Below, in pieces: positions 43,951-51,947 of a DNA stretch of 64,000 bases. The position numbers and the translations under genes are program-made. The notes under the pieces were generated by a model. It ran no database searches. It had not been told where the DNA came from and worked only from the letters and a program-made list of their open reading frames with translations. Source of the DNA: Streptomyces sp. TLI_146 (GTDB lineage Bacteria; Actinomycetota; Actinomycetes; Streptomycetales; Streptomycetaceae); assembly GCF_002846415.1 (NCBI RefSeq), contig NZ_PJMX01000001.1:7502001-7566000 (forward strand), written 5' to 3'. Every line of letters starts with the position of its first letter. Position 1 is the first letter of the stretch.

Positions 43951-45216
43951 TCATGGGTGGTCGACGGGGGATGGGCTCGCGGCCCGGGAGGGGGCGCCGC
44001 TTGCGTGGGCCGTGGCCGTGGCCGCGCCCGTGACAGCCTTCACGTCGTACCGGATCAGCCGGTGACCCAGCTCGCCGATGAGCAGGCCGGTGGCGATGAT
44101 CGCGGCTGCGGGAAGGCCGAGGTGGTTCACGGACACCACGTCGTCCAGGAGGAAGCCGCCGACGATGGGGGCGAGGGAGACGCCGATGTAGTTGGCGGAG
44201 GAGCTCAGGGAGATCGAGAGCTGGGAGGCGGCGGGGTTCACGCCGACGAGCCGGTGCTGGATCGGGACGAGCATGGCCCAGCCGCAGGCACCCCAGATCA
44301 CGACGGCGATGAACGCTGATACGAGGTGTCGGCTGCTCCATGGGGTGGTGAGGAAGACGAGGACCGCCGTGACACCCGCGGTGTTGATGACGATGCGGTT
44401 GCCGAACGTGTCGGTGAGGCGGCCGGCGAACAGGTTGCCCACGACGGCGGCGGCGCCCCAGGCGAACAGCAGCCAGGCGAGGGTCGTGCCGTCGCCGCCG
44501 GTGGCCGGTCGGAAGACCTGGCTGACGTAGGTGTAGAGGACGAAGAGACCGCTGTAGGCGACGAGCAGGAGGAGCAGGGTGAGGGTGATCCGTGCGTCGG
44601 TGAGCGGGGAGAGGCGCTGCTTGAAGGGGACGGCGGGTGGGCGGGGGATGGCGGGCAGCCCGATGAGTACGGCGACGACGGCGAGTGCGCCGACGACGGC
44701 CACGAACATCATGGTGCCGCGCCAGTCGGTGATCCCGCTGATGGCGGTGCCGATGGGGGAGCCGAGGGCGGTGGCGGCGCTGAGCCCGCCGAAGAGGATC
44801 GACAGGGCGGTGGCCCGCTTCTCGGGTCCGGCCAGGGCGACGACGGCGCCTGCGGCGGTGGGGGTGAACATGGCGCCGCCGAGCGCCGCGACGACGCGGA
44901 AGGCCATGGCTGCTTCGAAGGTGGGGGCGAGCCCGGTGCCGACGTTGCCGACGACGAAGACGGCGAGTCCGCCGATGAGCAGCAGCTTGCGGGAGGCCCG
45001 CCCGGCGACCGAGGCCACGAGCGGCGACAGGATCGCGTAGGCGAGGGCGTAGGCGGTGATGAGTTCGGCGCTGGTGGGGACGCCGACGTCCAGGTCCTCG
45101 GCGACGCTCGGCAGGATGCCGGCGACCACGAAGCTGTCGGTGCCGATGGCGAACATGCCGATGGCGAGCGCGATGAAGCGGAGGTTGAGGCGCTTGTGCG
45201 GGTCGGTTGGTGTCAT
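43951..45216 (-). CDS. MFS transporter (DHA1-like)
   Basis: A 421-residue protein with about twelve transmembrane helices. The first helix begins with LRFIALAIGMFAIGTDSFVV. The conserved loop between helices 2 and 3 is SVAGRASRKLLLIGG, and the motif near helix 5 is GPEKRATALSILFGGLSA. It resembles drug/proton antiporters of the DHA1 group; the substrate is unknown. The start is ATG at 45216. It is divergent from a CGNR-type regulator with matched inverted repeats between them, which suggests repression by that protein. Confidence 0.9.
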   Translation of the reverse strand: MTPTDPHKRLNLRFIALAIGMFAIGTDSFVVAGILPSVAEDLDVGVPTSAELITAYALAYAILSPLVASVAGRASRKLLLIGGLAVFVVGNVGTGLAPTFEAAMAFRVVAALGGAMFTPTAAGAVVALAGPEKRATALSILFGGLSAATALGSPIGTAISGITDWRGTMMFVAVVGALAVVAVLIGLPAIPRPPAVPFKQRLSPLTDARITLTLLLLLVAYSGLFVLYTYVSQVFRPATGGDGTTLAWLLFAWGAAAVVGNLFAGRLTDTFGNRIVINTAGVTAVLVFLTTPWSSRHLVSAFIAVVIWGACGWAMLVPIQHRLVGVNPAASQLSISLSSSANYIGVSLAPIVGGFLLDDVVSVNHLGLPAAAIIATGLLIGELGHRLIRYDVKAVTGAATATAHASGAPSRAASPSPVDHP

Positions 45217-45256
45217 GGGTTGTTCCTAGGTAGGTGCCCTTGGCCGAGAACTCGCG

Positions 45257-45347
45257 CCCTAACGGTAAGGGCTTTTATTTGCCGTTGTTGGCTGGTCGGC
45301 GTGACGGTACGTCGAGTCACGGCAAATCTCAACTGATACCGTTAGGG
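45257..45347. promoter_or_regulatory. Nested inverted repeats between MFS and CGNR genes
   Basis: CCCTAACGGTA (45257-45267) is the exact inverse of TACCGTTAGGG (45337-45347). Inside lie ATTTGCCG (45277-45284) and its inverse CGGCAAAT (45320-45327). The outer sites sit close to the start of each divergent gene, as expected for a regulator binding both promoters. Confidence 0.65.
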
Positions 45348-45349
45348 GC

Positions 45350-45940
45350 GTGAACGCCGCCGAACGATCTTCCTCAGCGCAAGGGCCCGCCCCTGGCGAG
45401 GCCGAGCACCACTCGCTGGCCCTGGTCAACACCGAGTTCGAGCTGCCTGGTGGGCCGTACGAGGGGCTGCCCGACGGGCCGGCTGCGGGCCGGTGGCTAC
45501 GAGAGCGCGGCCTCGGCCCCGTGGGGTCGGTGACTCAGGCGGAGCTGAGGCGGCTCAGGCTGCTGCGCGAGGCCACGCGAACGATCTTCAGCGCGCACAT
45601 CGCGGGCGAACGCCCGGAGGAGCAGGCCCTGGAGTGCTTCAACGACGCGTTGGCTGCGGCGCCGGGCGTACGCGAGCTGGCCTGGAGCGTGACGGGCCCG
45701 CGACTGGCCGTGCGGGAGAGGCCGGGAACGCGGATGGAGGCGGTGCTTGCGCAGTTGGCCGAGGACGGGGCAGACCTGCTGACCGGGCCGTCGGCCGCCA
45801 AACTCTCGATCTGCGGCGCCCAAGGCTGCACGCGCCTGTTCATTCGCTCGCATGCGGCTCGGCGCTGGTGCTCGGACCGCTGCGGGAACCGGGTCCGGGC
45901 GGCGCGGCATTACGCGGAGCGGGAGCGCAACCCGAGGTGA
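45350..45940 (+). CDS. CGNR zinc-finger (ABATE) transcriptional regulator
   Basis: A 196-residue protein. The N-terminal ABATE domain begins around HHSLALVNTEFELPGG. The C-terminal CGNR zinc finger is CGAQGCTRLFIRSH followed by WCSDRCGNRVRAARHYAE, with four Cys ligands and the signature CGNR. Such proteins are thought to be DNA-binding stress regulators. The start is GTG at 45350. It is divergent from an MFS transporter and the matched inverted repeats indicate a regulator-transporter pair. Confidence 0.9.
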   Translation: MNAAERSSSAQGPAPGEAEHHSLALVNTEFELPGGPYEGLPDGPAAGRWLRERGLGPVGSVTQAELRRLRLLREATRTIFSAHIAGERPEEQALECFNDALAAAPGVRELAWSVTGPRLAVRERPGTRMEAVLAQLAEDGADLLTGPSAAKLSICGAQGCTRLFIRSHAARRWCSDRCGNRVRAARHYAERERNPR

Positions 45941-46119
45941 CGACCGGAGACTGGGGCCCCGTCTATGGCCCATTCTGCTTCAGTGGCGAACGGGCGCTGG
46001 AGGGCTCGGCGTTGGCGCCCCTGGGTGTCACGGCGAGAGCTGTCGAACCGCCCGGCCGTCACGGTGAAGGCGGTTGAACTGCCCAGCCGTCACGCCCCTT
46101 CGCGCCGCGATCTCGACGA

Positions 46120-46560
46120 CGGCGGTGATGGGATGGTCAGCTCGGCGCGGGCGGCGGTGAGCTCCGCGGCCGCGGCTGAGGCTGTGAGCGACACACGGAG
46201 GACCGCGCCCTCGCCCGGGCCGGTCTCTACAGCTCCACCTGGCCGCCGTGGGCACCAGTGCCGAGCCGATGGCCAGGCCGAGACCGACGCCGCCGCCGGT
46301 CTGTAGGCTGCGCGAGGCGACGACGCAGCAAAAGCGTGCGAAGACGCGGGCAGCCTGTTCGAGCGCGAGCCCGCGACCCGAGCCGACGACCTCGAAGATG
46401 TCGCGGCCTTCCGCGGTGCCCACCCCGATGCGTACGGGAAAGCCCGGAGGTATGTCGCGACGACGTTCACGACGAGGTCCGCGACCACCTGGCGCAGCCG
46501 CGCCTCGTCGCCGGGTACCGGGTAGTACATGAGTCCGGACGCCACCGGCGCGGACGAGTC
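46120..46560 (-). pseudogene. Sensor histidine kinase remnant (HATPase domain), multiple frameshifts
   Basis: The gap 45941-46713 holds the ruins of a HATPase domain on the minus strand. Recognisable pieces are GDEARLRQVVADLVVNVV (N-box area with Asn present), GSGRGLALEQAARVFARF (G1 box, degraded), GGGVGLGLAI (G2 box) and ETGPGEGAVLRVSL. They lie in at least two frames separated by shifts. The phosphoacceptor domain and membrane part are missing. Next to its 5' end are CRISPR-like repeat fragments. Confidence 0.6.
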
Positions 46561-46635
46561 ACTCTCGCGTCGGCGGGAAGCACATCGCCAGCGGCAGCAG
46601 CGGCACCGGATCACCCCCGCACTGGCGGGATTGAT
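46556..46635. CRISPR. Two CRISPR-like repeat fragments, spacing disturbed
   Basis: GCGTCGGCGGGAAGCAC (about 46567-46583) and CGGATCACCCCCGCACTGGC (46607-46626) resemble the same repeat family as the array at 47340. The gap of 23 bases between them is not the 32 of the good array, so this is an isolated decayed remnant, not a functional array. Confidence 0.4.
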
Positions 46636-46713
46636 GGGGCTCGTTGAATTTCCCGTGCTCAAGGGTGGGAGAGACCTGCTCAGCGGGATTCCCCACCCGC
46701 GTCGACAGCAGCG

Positions 46714-47148
46714 TCAGTGGGGAACCCTTCCGGCAGTGAAACCCTCGCCGTCCTGGAACTCGATCAGCACTCCGCTGTCGACGAGGTAGATCCAGCATTC
46801 AGGAGAGCACGCCAACACCGCTTCCGCCTGGACTGCTACAAGCGCAGCAGGCAAAGCCACGGACGGGACTGCGAGATTGCTCCAGAACACAACTGCGAGT
46901 TCGTCTGTCCGAGCACACGAGGCCACCAGCCTGCGCAGCTCGTCCGCGTCGAACGACTCGCACCGCTCGATCACTTCGGCCCCTGCCCAGTCCAACCGAG
47001 CCGATCCCACAGCCCCGAAGCGCCCCACACTGAGGGCGGCGAACGCGCGGTCCTCCCGGAAGGACAGCACCATCGCTGCATCGCCGACAGCTTCCAGAAG
47101 CGCCGCGATCTCCTCTGGGTGCGTCCCATACATTTCGCCAACGCTCAA
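46714..47148 (-). CDS. Hypothetical protein
   Basis: A 144-residue soluble, acidic protein (MSVGEMYGTHPEEIAALLEA at the start, then ALPAALVAVQAEAVLACSPE and WIYLVDSGVLIEFQDGEG near the end). The start is a TTG at 47148 with AGGGG five bases upstream; an ATG five codons further is the alternative. No family is recognised. It lies between decayed CRISPR and kinase remnants, but its frame is intact, suggesting it is maintained. Confidence 0.5.
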   Translation of the reverse strand: MSVGEMYGTHPEEIAALLEAVGDAAMVLSFREDRAFAALSVGRFGAVGSARLDWAGAEVIERCESFDADELRRLVASCARTDELAVVFWSNLAVPSVALPAALVAVQAEAVLACSPECWIYLVDSGVLIEFQDGEGFTAGRVPH

Positions 47149-47339
47149 AGCGGCCCCTTACCTGCCTCAACCCTCAACGATGTGCCGTGTGGCAGCAGGC
47201 TACGTCTTTGCAGACAAGTCAATCGATCATCGGTGTACGGGCGGGGGCTGAGGAACGAAGAGCAGGCCAGACCTGGACCGGGGGCGTTTCTCCCAGATCC
47301 CCATCAGGAAGGACGCACGGGAGCGGCGAACGGCACTGG

Positions 47340-47550
47340 CGGATCAACCCCGCACCGGCGGGAAGCACGGACCAGGTGGTGAAGCCGATCCAACCATCGG
47401 CGGATCAACCCCGCGTTGGCGGCAAGCACGGCCGTCTCTCCAATCCCGCTCGGACGCAGAGCGGAACACCCCGCGTCGGCGGGAAGGACCGCGGCTCGGG
47501 ATGGGACCGGTTCCCGAGGAGCGGAACACCCCCGCGTCGGCGGGAAGGAC
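47340..47550. CRISPR. Type I-E-like CRISPR array, four degenerate repeats and three spacers
   Basis: Repeats begin at 47340, 47401, 47462 and 47522 (lengths 29, 29, 28 and 29), sharing CGGA-CA-CCCCGC and GGCGGGAAG-AC. The three spacers are each exactly 32 bases, giving periods of 61, 61 and 60, the type I-E geometry. On the minus strand the repeat reads GTGCTTCCCGCCGGTGCGGG then GTTGATCCG, the known Streptomyces I-E type. An AT-richer stretch after 47550 could be the leader. The repeats differ from one another by several bases, so the array is decaying. No cas genes are in the window. Confidence 0.85.
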
Positions 47551-48043
47551 ACTTCCTGACCTGCACTTCAGTAGGGGCTTTGCATTTCCTTTGACTTGGC
47601 CGAGGTGCGTGGGGTGCAGAGCATGCGGTCACTGTATAAGACCCCATACCGCGACGGCTTGGCCTGTCCTCTTCTGCCTGCTGGAACAGCCTGCCGGAAG
47701 CGAAGCGGGCCTGAACAGCCTCGCCAGCCATCATGAGGAAGCGCCCGAAGTCGACCACCCTCCCTGGCGGGTAGCCGAGGAGCTGTGCTGACTCACCGCA
47801 CGACGCAGCCCCAGCGCTGAGCCCTGCGAGACGTCGCCGAAGACCACCCCGCACTAGCTACGCCATCTCCCGAACGCTGAAACCCCAACGGTTCCCCGAG
47901 ACTTGCCAGACTGATCGTTTCCTCCTCTGCCCGTTAACCGGCCAGTCGCAGCCGGCCCGAATCCAGGAAGAGAAACTGTCTGCCGCGAAGAACGAACCAC
48001 CCCGCCCCGAACACAACGCTGACTGCTCCGCTCGCGCTCACCC
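47551..48043. other. Intergenic stretch without a convincing gene
   Basis: The first 60 bases after the CRISPR array are richer in A and T and may be the former leader. A minus-strand open frame over 47600-47850 contains the protein-like ESAQLLGYPPGRVVDFGRFL but has no start signal and runs into the repeats. It is judged a remnant at best. Confidence 0.35.
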
Positions 48044-48820
48044 TCAGCCCGTCAGAACCCCCGAAACGGAACTCACCGGAGACGCATCACCCGGCACCGA
48101 CACCTTCACAGCCTGCCCGTGATCCGTGAAGTCCACCGTCACCGCCACATGACCCTGACCCAGATCACAACGCAGACGAGCCCGCACCAACCTGCCCTGA
48201 CCGTCCACCCACGTGTCCGCGTACATCGGCACCTCCCCGACCGCGCCGCGCAACTGGCTGGTCTGCTCGCGCAGCTTGGCCGAGCCGCGGAGGGTCAGCG
48301 CATCGGCGCTGAGGAGTCCGTGATAGCGGACGGCCGCCGTACCGTTCACCTGCTCCGTCTCCTCCTTGGAGATCTTGCCCATGGCGCCGAGCTGGCGCAG
48401 CACATGCTCCGGATCGTTCAACGGTGCCCTCAGCAGATAGTGTGCTTCCGCCTTGTCGCGGCCGATCACACCCCATTCGCCATCCAGGCCCGCCGCACCC
48501 CGCACGTACACCTTGTTCTCCGCGAACACCTCGTCCACGTGGCTGATGCCGCCCTCAGGGAAATCGACGGCGAGCATCCCCTTGTCGCCGCCGAAGTCGA
48601 AACGGCCCTTGACTCCGATCGCGAAATTCTGGCCGTCGCCGGCGATCTCTACCTTCTCGTCGAATGCCGCCGTCGACTTAATCATCGCGGCTACAGCCGT
48701 CCGTACCGTCGGGCCGTAATCCGGGGCAGGCGACTCGGCCGCCCCATCCGTCTTCGTACCCGAGCAGGCCGCACAAAGCAGCAAGGCAGCACTGGTCAGT
48801 GCGAGGTGAGGGCGGCGCAT
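48044..48820 (-). CDS. Lipoprotein of unknown function
   Basis: A 258-residue exported lipoprotein. The signal peptide MRRPHLALTSAALLLCAACS ends in a lipobox with Cys19 as the lipidated residue. The mature part is beta-rich (FAIGVKGRFDFGGDKGMLAV, YADTWVDGQGRLVRARLRC) and resembles the LolA/LprG-like lipid-carrier folds of actinomycetes, but this is inference. GGAG lies eight bases before the ATG at 48820. It lies downstream of a strong terminator, so it is transcribed separately. Confidence 0.78.
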   Translation of the reverse strand: MRRPHLALTSAALLLCAACSGTKTDGAAESPAPDYGPTVRTAVAAMIKSTAAFDEKVEIAGDGQNFAIGVKGRFDFGGDKGMLAVDFPEGGISHVDEVFAENKVYVRGAAGLDGEWGVIGRDKAEAHYLLRAPLNDPEHVLRQLGAMGKISKEETEQVNGTAAVRYHGLLSADALTLRGSAKLREQTSQLRGAVGEVPMYADTWVDGQGRLVRARLRCDLGQGHVAVTVDFTDHGQAVKVSVPGDASPVSSVSGVLTG

Positions 48821-48897
48821 GAGTGGTTCTCCGAAGTCGTGCAGGAGTTGTACAGGACCGGCCACAGCCAACGTCCGTCCGAGTCCAGGGAAAAGAG

Positions 48898-48939
48898 GAG
48901 TGAGGCCCTGCGTTCGGGGGATGTCGCAGGGCCTCACTC
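48898..48939 (-). terminator. Strong terminator between the RibD-like gene and the lipoprotein gene
   Basis: GAGTGAGGCCCTGCG (48898-48912) pairs with CGCAGGGCCTCACTC (48925-48939), a perfect 15-bp stem with a 12-base loop. On the minus strand it is followed by a T-rich run (TCCTCTTTTCC), so it probably ends transcription of the RibD-like gene. Confidence 0.85.
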
Positions 48940-49016
48940 ACATCCACTTTACTCTCTCTTTTCCAACCCGGCAGCGGTCGGTCAGCCGATCGGCCAGAGG
49001 GTACGGACTACCCGCT

Positions 49017-49670
49017 TCACCTCCGCCAGAACAAGTGATGCACCACCCCACTCGAACTCGGCACCACCTCCAAATGGAAGCGGTCCCGCAGTTCATCCGG
49101 TGAATCCCACAGCCGGATCCCCGACCCCAGCCGCACCTGCGGCGACACCACGACATGCATCGTGTCGACCAAGTCCGCCTCAAGGAACTGCCGGATCGTC
49201 GTGACTCCGCCGCCCAGTCGTACGTCCTTGCCCCGCGCAGCCTCCCGCGCCTGCGCGAGCACCGCCGCCGGATCACCGTCCACGAAGTGGAACGTGGTGT
49301 CCGAGAGCGTGAACGACGGCCGCTTGTGGTGCGTCATCACGAACACCGGCGTGTGGAACGGCGGCTCATCCCCCCACCACCCCTGCCACTCCTCGTCCTG
49401 CCACGGCCCCCGCAACGGCCCGAACTTGTTCCGGCCCATGATCTCCGCACCGATGTTGTGCGCGAAGTCCCGCGTGAAGTAGTCGTCCAGGCCCCGGCCG
49501 CCCCCGGGATCGGTACGCATCGGCCAGCTCGCCGTCGCGCCCGCCCAGGCGAACAGCTTGCCCGGATCGGGAAGGCCGAACGGGCTCTCCAGGCTCTGGT
49601 CCTCGGCGGCACCCGCGCCGATACCGTCGCTCGAAACGTTGAAGTTCTGCACCCTCAGTAGCTGTGTCAC
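49017..49670 (-). CDS. RibD C-terminal / dihydrofolate reductase-like protein
   Basis: A 217-residue protein of the RibD_C/DHFR-like superfamily, which reduces pterin- or riboflavin-like substrates using NADPH. NVSSDGIGAG is the opening strand, NIGAEIMGRNKFGPLRGP is the nucleotide-contact region, and VRLGGGVTTIRQFLEADLVD is the closing module. The exact substrate is unknown. GGAGG lies six bases before the GTG at 49670, which decides the start over a longer 5' extension. Confidence 0.82.
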   Translation of the reverse strand: MTQLLRVQNFNVSSDGIGAGAAEDQSLESPFGLPDPGKLFAWAGATASWPMRTDPGGGRGLDDYFTRDFAHNIGAEIMGRNKFGPLRGPWQDEEWQGWWGDEPPFHTPVFVMTHHKRPSFTLSDTTFHFVDGDPAAVLAQAREAARGKDVRLGGGVTTIRQFLEADLVDTMHVVVSPQVRLGSGIRLWDSPDELRDRFHLEVVPSSSGVVHHLFWRR

Positions 49671-49917
49671 TTGGTCCCTCCTGCTGCTGGCGACATTGCC
49701 GACACCGGTGTGACTGTTCGGGCCGCCCAAACTCATCGGCGCGGCGGTCACCCATGACAACGGGCTGCCGCGATGGGCAGGGCCGCGTGGGCACCACCTG
49801 ATGGGTTACGACGCGCTGTCGGCGGGGCGAGGGCGGGGCCACTCCCACGGCCGGCCCACGCCGAGGCAGCGAAAAAGCTGGTGTGCGGGGCCGACGGAAC
49901 CGGGTAAGGTCCTTGTC

Positions 49918-49947
49918 ATGTTCTTCCAGACGCCGATTTACGAGTGA
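49918..49947 (+). CDS. Nine-residue leader peptide candidate
   Basis: ATG TTC TTC CAG ACG CCG ATT TAC GAG TGA encodes MFFQTPIYE, with AAGG about nine bases upstream. It lies about 95 bases before the DUF6243 gene in the 372-base gap 49671-50042, which holds nothing else recognisable. A 7-bp hairpin GACGGGC/GCCCGTC (49954-49960 and 49987-49993) follows directly, an attenuator-like layout. Confidence 0.4.
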   Translation: MFFQTPIYE

Positions 49948-50042
49948 GAGCGTGACGGGCCCCCGCTGACGTCCTTCTACGTCGCCGCCCGTCCCCCACC
50001 GTTGAATCCGTAGATCACTTCACATCATTACCGGGAGAACCC

Positions 50043-50258
50043 GTGACCGTGAGCAAGAACATCAACAACCCCGTGGGCCAGGGCGGCGGCCAGCGCAAGA
50101 AGCTGTCCCGCGCCGAACGGCAGAACAACGGGCCGCACCGCAACCGCGACCGCCAGAGCGCAGCCGAGCAGAAGGCCGAGCTGGTGCGCAAGATGCGCGA
50201 GAAGGCAGCCGGCGCTGAGGGCGCCGCGCAGGCGGGCGACGACACCGCACAGAGCTGA
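50043..50258 (+). CDS. DUF6243 small basic protein
   Basis: A 71-residue hydrophilic, highly charged protein (NNPVGQGGGQRKKLSRAERQ then QKAELVRKMREKA), with no membrane segment. The sequence matches the DUF6243 family of Streptomyces; its function is unknown. The GTG at 50043 has GGGAG at five bases; a second GTG at 50049 is the alternative. A leader ORF lies upstream, and a strong terminator follows at 50291. Confidence 0.8.
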   Translation: MTVSKNINNPVGQGGGQRKKLSRAERQNNGPHRNRDRQSAAEQKAELVRKMREKAAGAEGAAQAGDDTAQS

Positions 50259-50290
50259 CGCACCGCCGCCGCAGGGCGGCACAGCACGGG

Positions 50291-50327
50291 GCAGGGCCCG
50301 GACCGCGACGCGCGGTCCGGGCCCTGC
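50291..50327 (+). terminator. Terminator of the DUF6243 gene
   Basis: GCAGGGCCCGGACCGCG (50291-50307) pairs perfectly with CGCGGTCCGGGCCCTGC (50311-50327), a 17-bp stem with a 3-base loop, followed by GTTTGC. It lies 33 bases past the stop codon. Confidence 0.9.
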
Positions 50328-50548
50328 GTTTGCCTCCGCGCCGTACGGCAGCAATACAGCGCACCGTCTCCGCCTACCCCCCAGCACGCCGCCGCGCACA
50401 ACGGCCTGCCCTCCGCCCCGACGCCTCTGCTCTCGGCATCGGGAGCAGCCCCGGCCGCCGCCAGCCGCAGGCCGGGTGATCTCCGCCTTCCCGTTCACCA
50501 CCTGGCTCGCGCGCACGAGCTATGGCTCCCGGCCGACACCATCGCGGC

Positions 50549-50851
50549 TCAAGCCACCGGTTCAGCCTCGATCTCGATCACCTGCGCCGGCCCCGCCCTG
50601 AACGCCGGGCTGGCGGCGTCCGCGGCAACCATGTGGGCAGTGACATCGTGGGCCGCCAACGCCTCCCGCGACGCCCACAGCTCGACGAGAACGAACCGAT
50701 CCGGATCACCGACCACCCGGTGCAGGTCATATTGCAGACACCCCTGCTCAGCCCGCACGGTCGGCGCGAGTCGCTCAAAGGCATCGACCTGCTCCTGGCC
50801 GCGGCCCGGAAGGGTGGTGATCAGTATGTGAAGGCGTACGGGCTGTGACAT
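50549..50851 (-). CDS. Antibiotic biosynthesis monooxygenase (ABM) domain protein
   Basis: A 100-residue ferredoxin-like ABM protein: VRLHILITTLPGRGQEQVDAF opens the domain, then EQGCLQYDLHRVVGDPDRFV and LVELWASREALAAHDVTAHM follow. Such proteins include quinol monooxygenases such as YgiN, acting without metal cofactors. The start is ATG at 50851. It stands alone between convergent neighbours; no biosynthetic cluster is adjacent, so a housekeeping oxidoreductase role is as likely as antibiotic synthesis. Confidence 0.85.
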   Translation of the reverse strand: MSQPVRLHILITTLPGRGQEQVDAFERLAPTVRAEQGCLQYDLHRVVGDPDRFVLVELWASREALAAHDVTAHMVAADAASPAFRAGPAQVIEIEAEPVA

Positions 50852-51102
50852 GCGTGCGAGCGTAGATCAGCGGGCACGGCAGGAGAACCGGGATCTCAGC
50901 AGGCAGACACCAGCGGTACAACCTGCCCGTGCCCAGCTGGCAACCCCACCAACCCCACCGATCCGGCAGCCATACCAGCTCAGCCGCCATTCCCGGTTGT
51001 AAACCTGGCCCTCGCACCCGCACACCCCATCCACCACCACCCCCCACCCCATCGGCCCATCCCCCCGCGCGCCCACCCCGCCCCCCACCTTCCAATAAGA
51101 AC

Positions 51103-51822
51103 GTGACCGCCGGACCGCTCACCGCGGTGCTGCCGCCCACCGACGCCGCGGCACCCCACGACTGCCTCGCGCGCAACGAATGGATCTGCGGTGACTACCT
51201 CTCCTCCCGCCGCCAGATCCTCTGGGACGCCGTCGTCCAGCACCTCCAGCTGACCGCCGTCTCCGTCGTCATCGGGCTGGCCGTCGCCCTGCCGCTCGCC
51301 GTCGCCGCGCGGCGGTGGCGATGGGCCGCCGGGCCCGTCCTCGGGGTCACCACCGTCCTCTACACCATCCCCTCCCTCGCGATGTTCTCGCTGCTCCTGC
51401 CCGTGTACGGGCTCTCGGCGACGCTCGTCGTGGCGGGACTGGTGCTGTACTCGCTGACCCTCCTCGTACGGAACATCCTCGCCGGGCTACGAGCCGTACC
51501 CGACGAGACGCGGCAGGCCGCCCGCGGCATGGGATACGGGCCCGTACGGCTGCTCCTCGCCGTCGAGCTGCCGCTCGCGCTGCCCGCCGCCATGGCCGGG
51601 CTGCGCATCGCCACCGTCTCCGCCGTCTCCCTCGTCACCGTCGGCGCCATCGTCGGATACGGCGGCCTCGGCAACCTCATCTACTCCGGCATGAACACCT
51701 ACTTCAAGGCGCAGGTCCTCACCGCCTCCGTCCTCTGCGTCCTCATCGCCATCGCCGCCGATCTTGTCCTCCTCCTCGCCCAGCGGCTGCTCACCCCCTG
51801 GACCCGGGCGGTACGCGCATGA
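51103..51822 (+). CDS. OpuC/OpuB-type ABC transporter permease 1
   Basis: A 239-residue inner-membrane permease with about six helices. The EAA-type motif for contact with the ATPase is ARGMGYGPVRLLLAVELPLALP, and VGAIVGYGGLGNLIYSGMN closes the domain. It imports choline, glycine betaine or related osmolytes. The GTG at 51103 lacks a strong ribosome site. It overlaps the next small ORF as ATGA (51819-51822). It is the first gene of a transporter operon. Confidence 0.85.
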   Translation: MTAGPLTAVLPPTDAAAPHDCLARNEWICGDYLSSRRQILWDAVVQHLQLTAVSVVIGLAVALPLAVAARRWRWAAGPVLGVTTVLYTIPSLAMFSLLLPVYGLSATLVVAGLVLYSLTLLVRNILAGLRAVPDETRQAARGMGYGPVRLLLAVELPLALPAAMAGLRIATVSAVSLVTVGAIVGYGGLGNLIYSGMNTYFKAQVLTASVLCVLIAIAADLVLLLAQRLLTPWTRAVRA

Positions 51823-51947
51823 GCACCCGCGCTGAGTCCCCGGGGGGTACGGACGCGGGCGGTACGGACTCACCCCCGCACCCCGTGCCCCCGGCCGGTA
51901 CGGCCACAACCCCCCACCCCCCGCCCCCGGCGGTACGACGCCCATGA
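51819..51947 (+). pseudogene. 42-codon remnant at the place of the ABC ATPase gene
   Basis: A small ORF starts as ATGA on the stop of permease 1 and ends as ATGA on the start of permease 2. It has an MSTRAESPGG start and a proline-rich PPPPAVRRP end, with no Walker motifs. In related actinomycete operons a betaine/choline ABC ATPase sits exactly between these permeases. The best reading is that the ATPase gene suffered an internal deletion and only its ends remain. Three GGTACGG repeats lie inside, which could have promoted the deletion. Confidence 0.6.

Noticed and set aside
46681..46735. GGGGATTCCCC-like symmetry near 46690 considered as a further CRISPR repeat
   Set aside because: It shares too few positions with the repeats and has no periodic partner.
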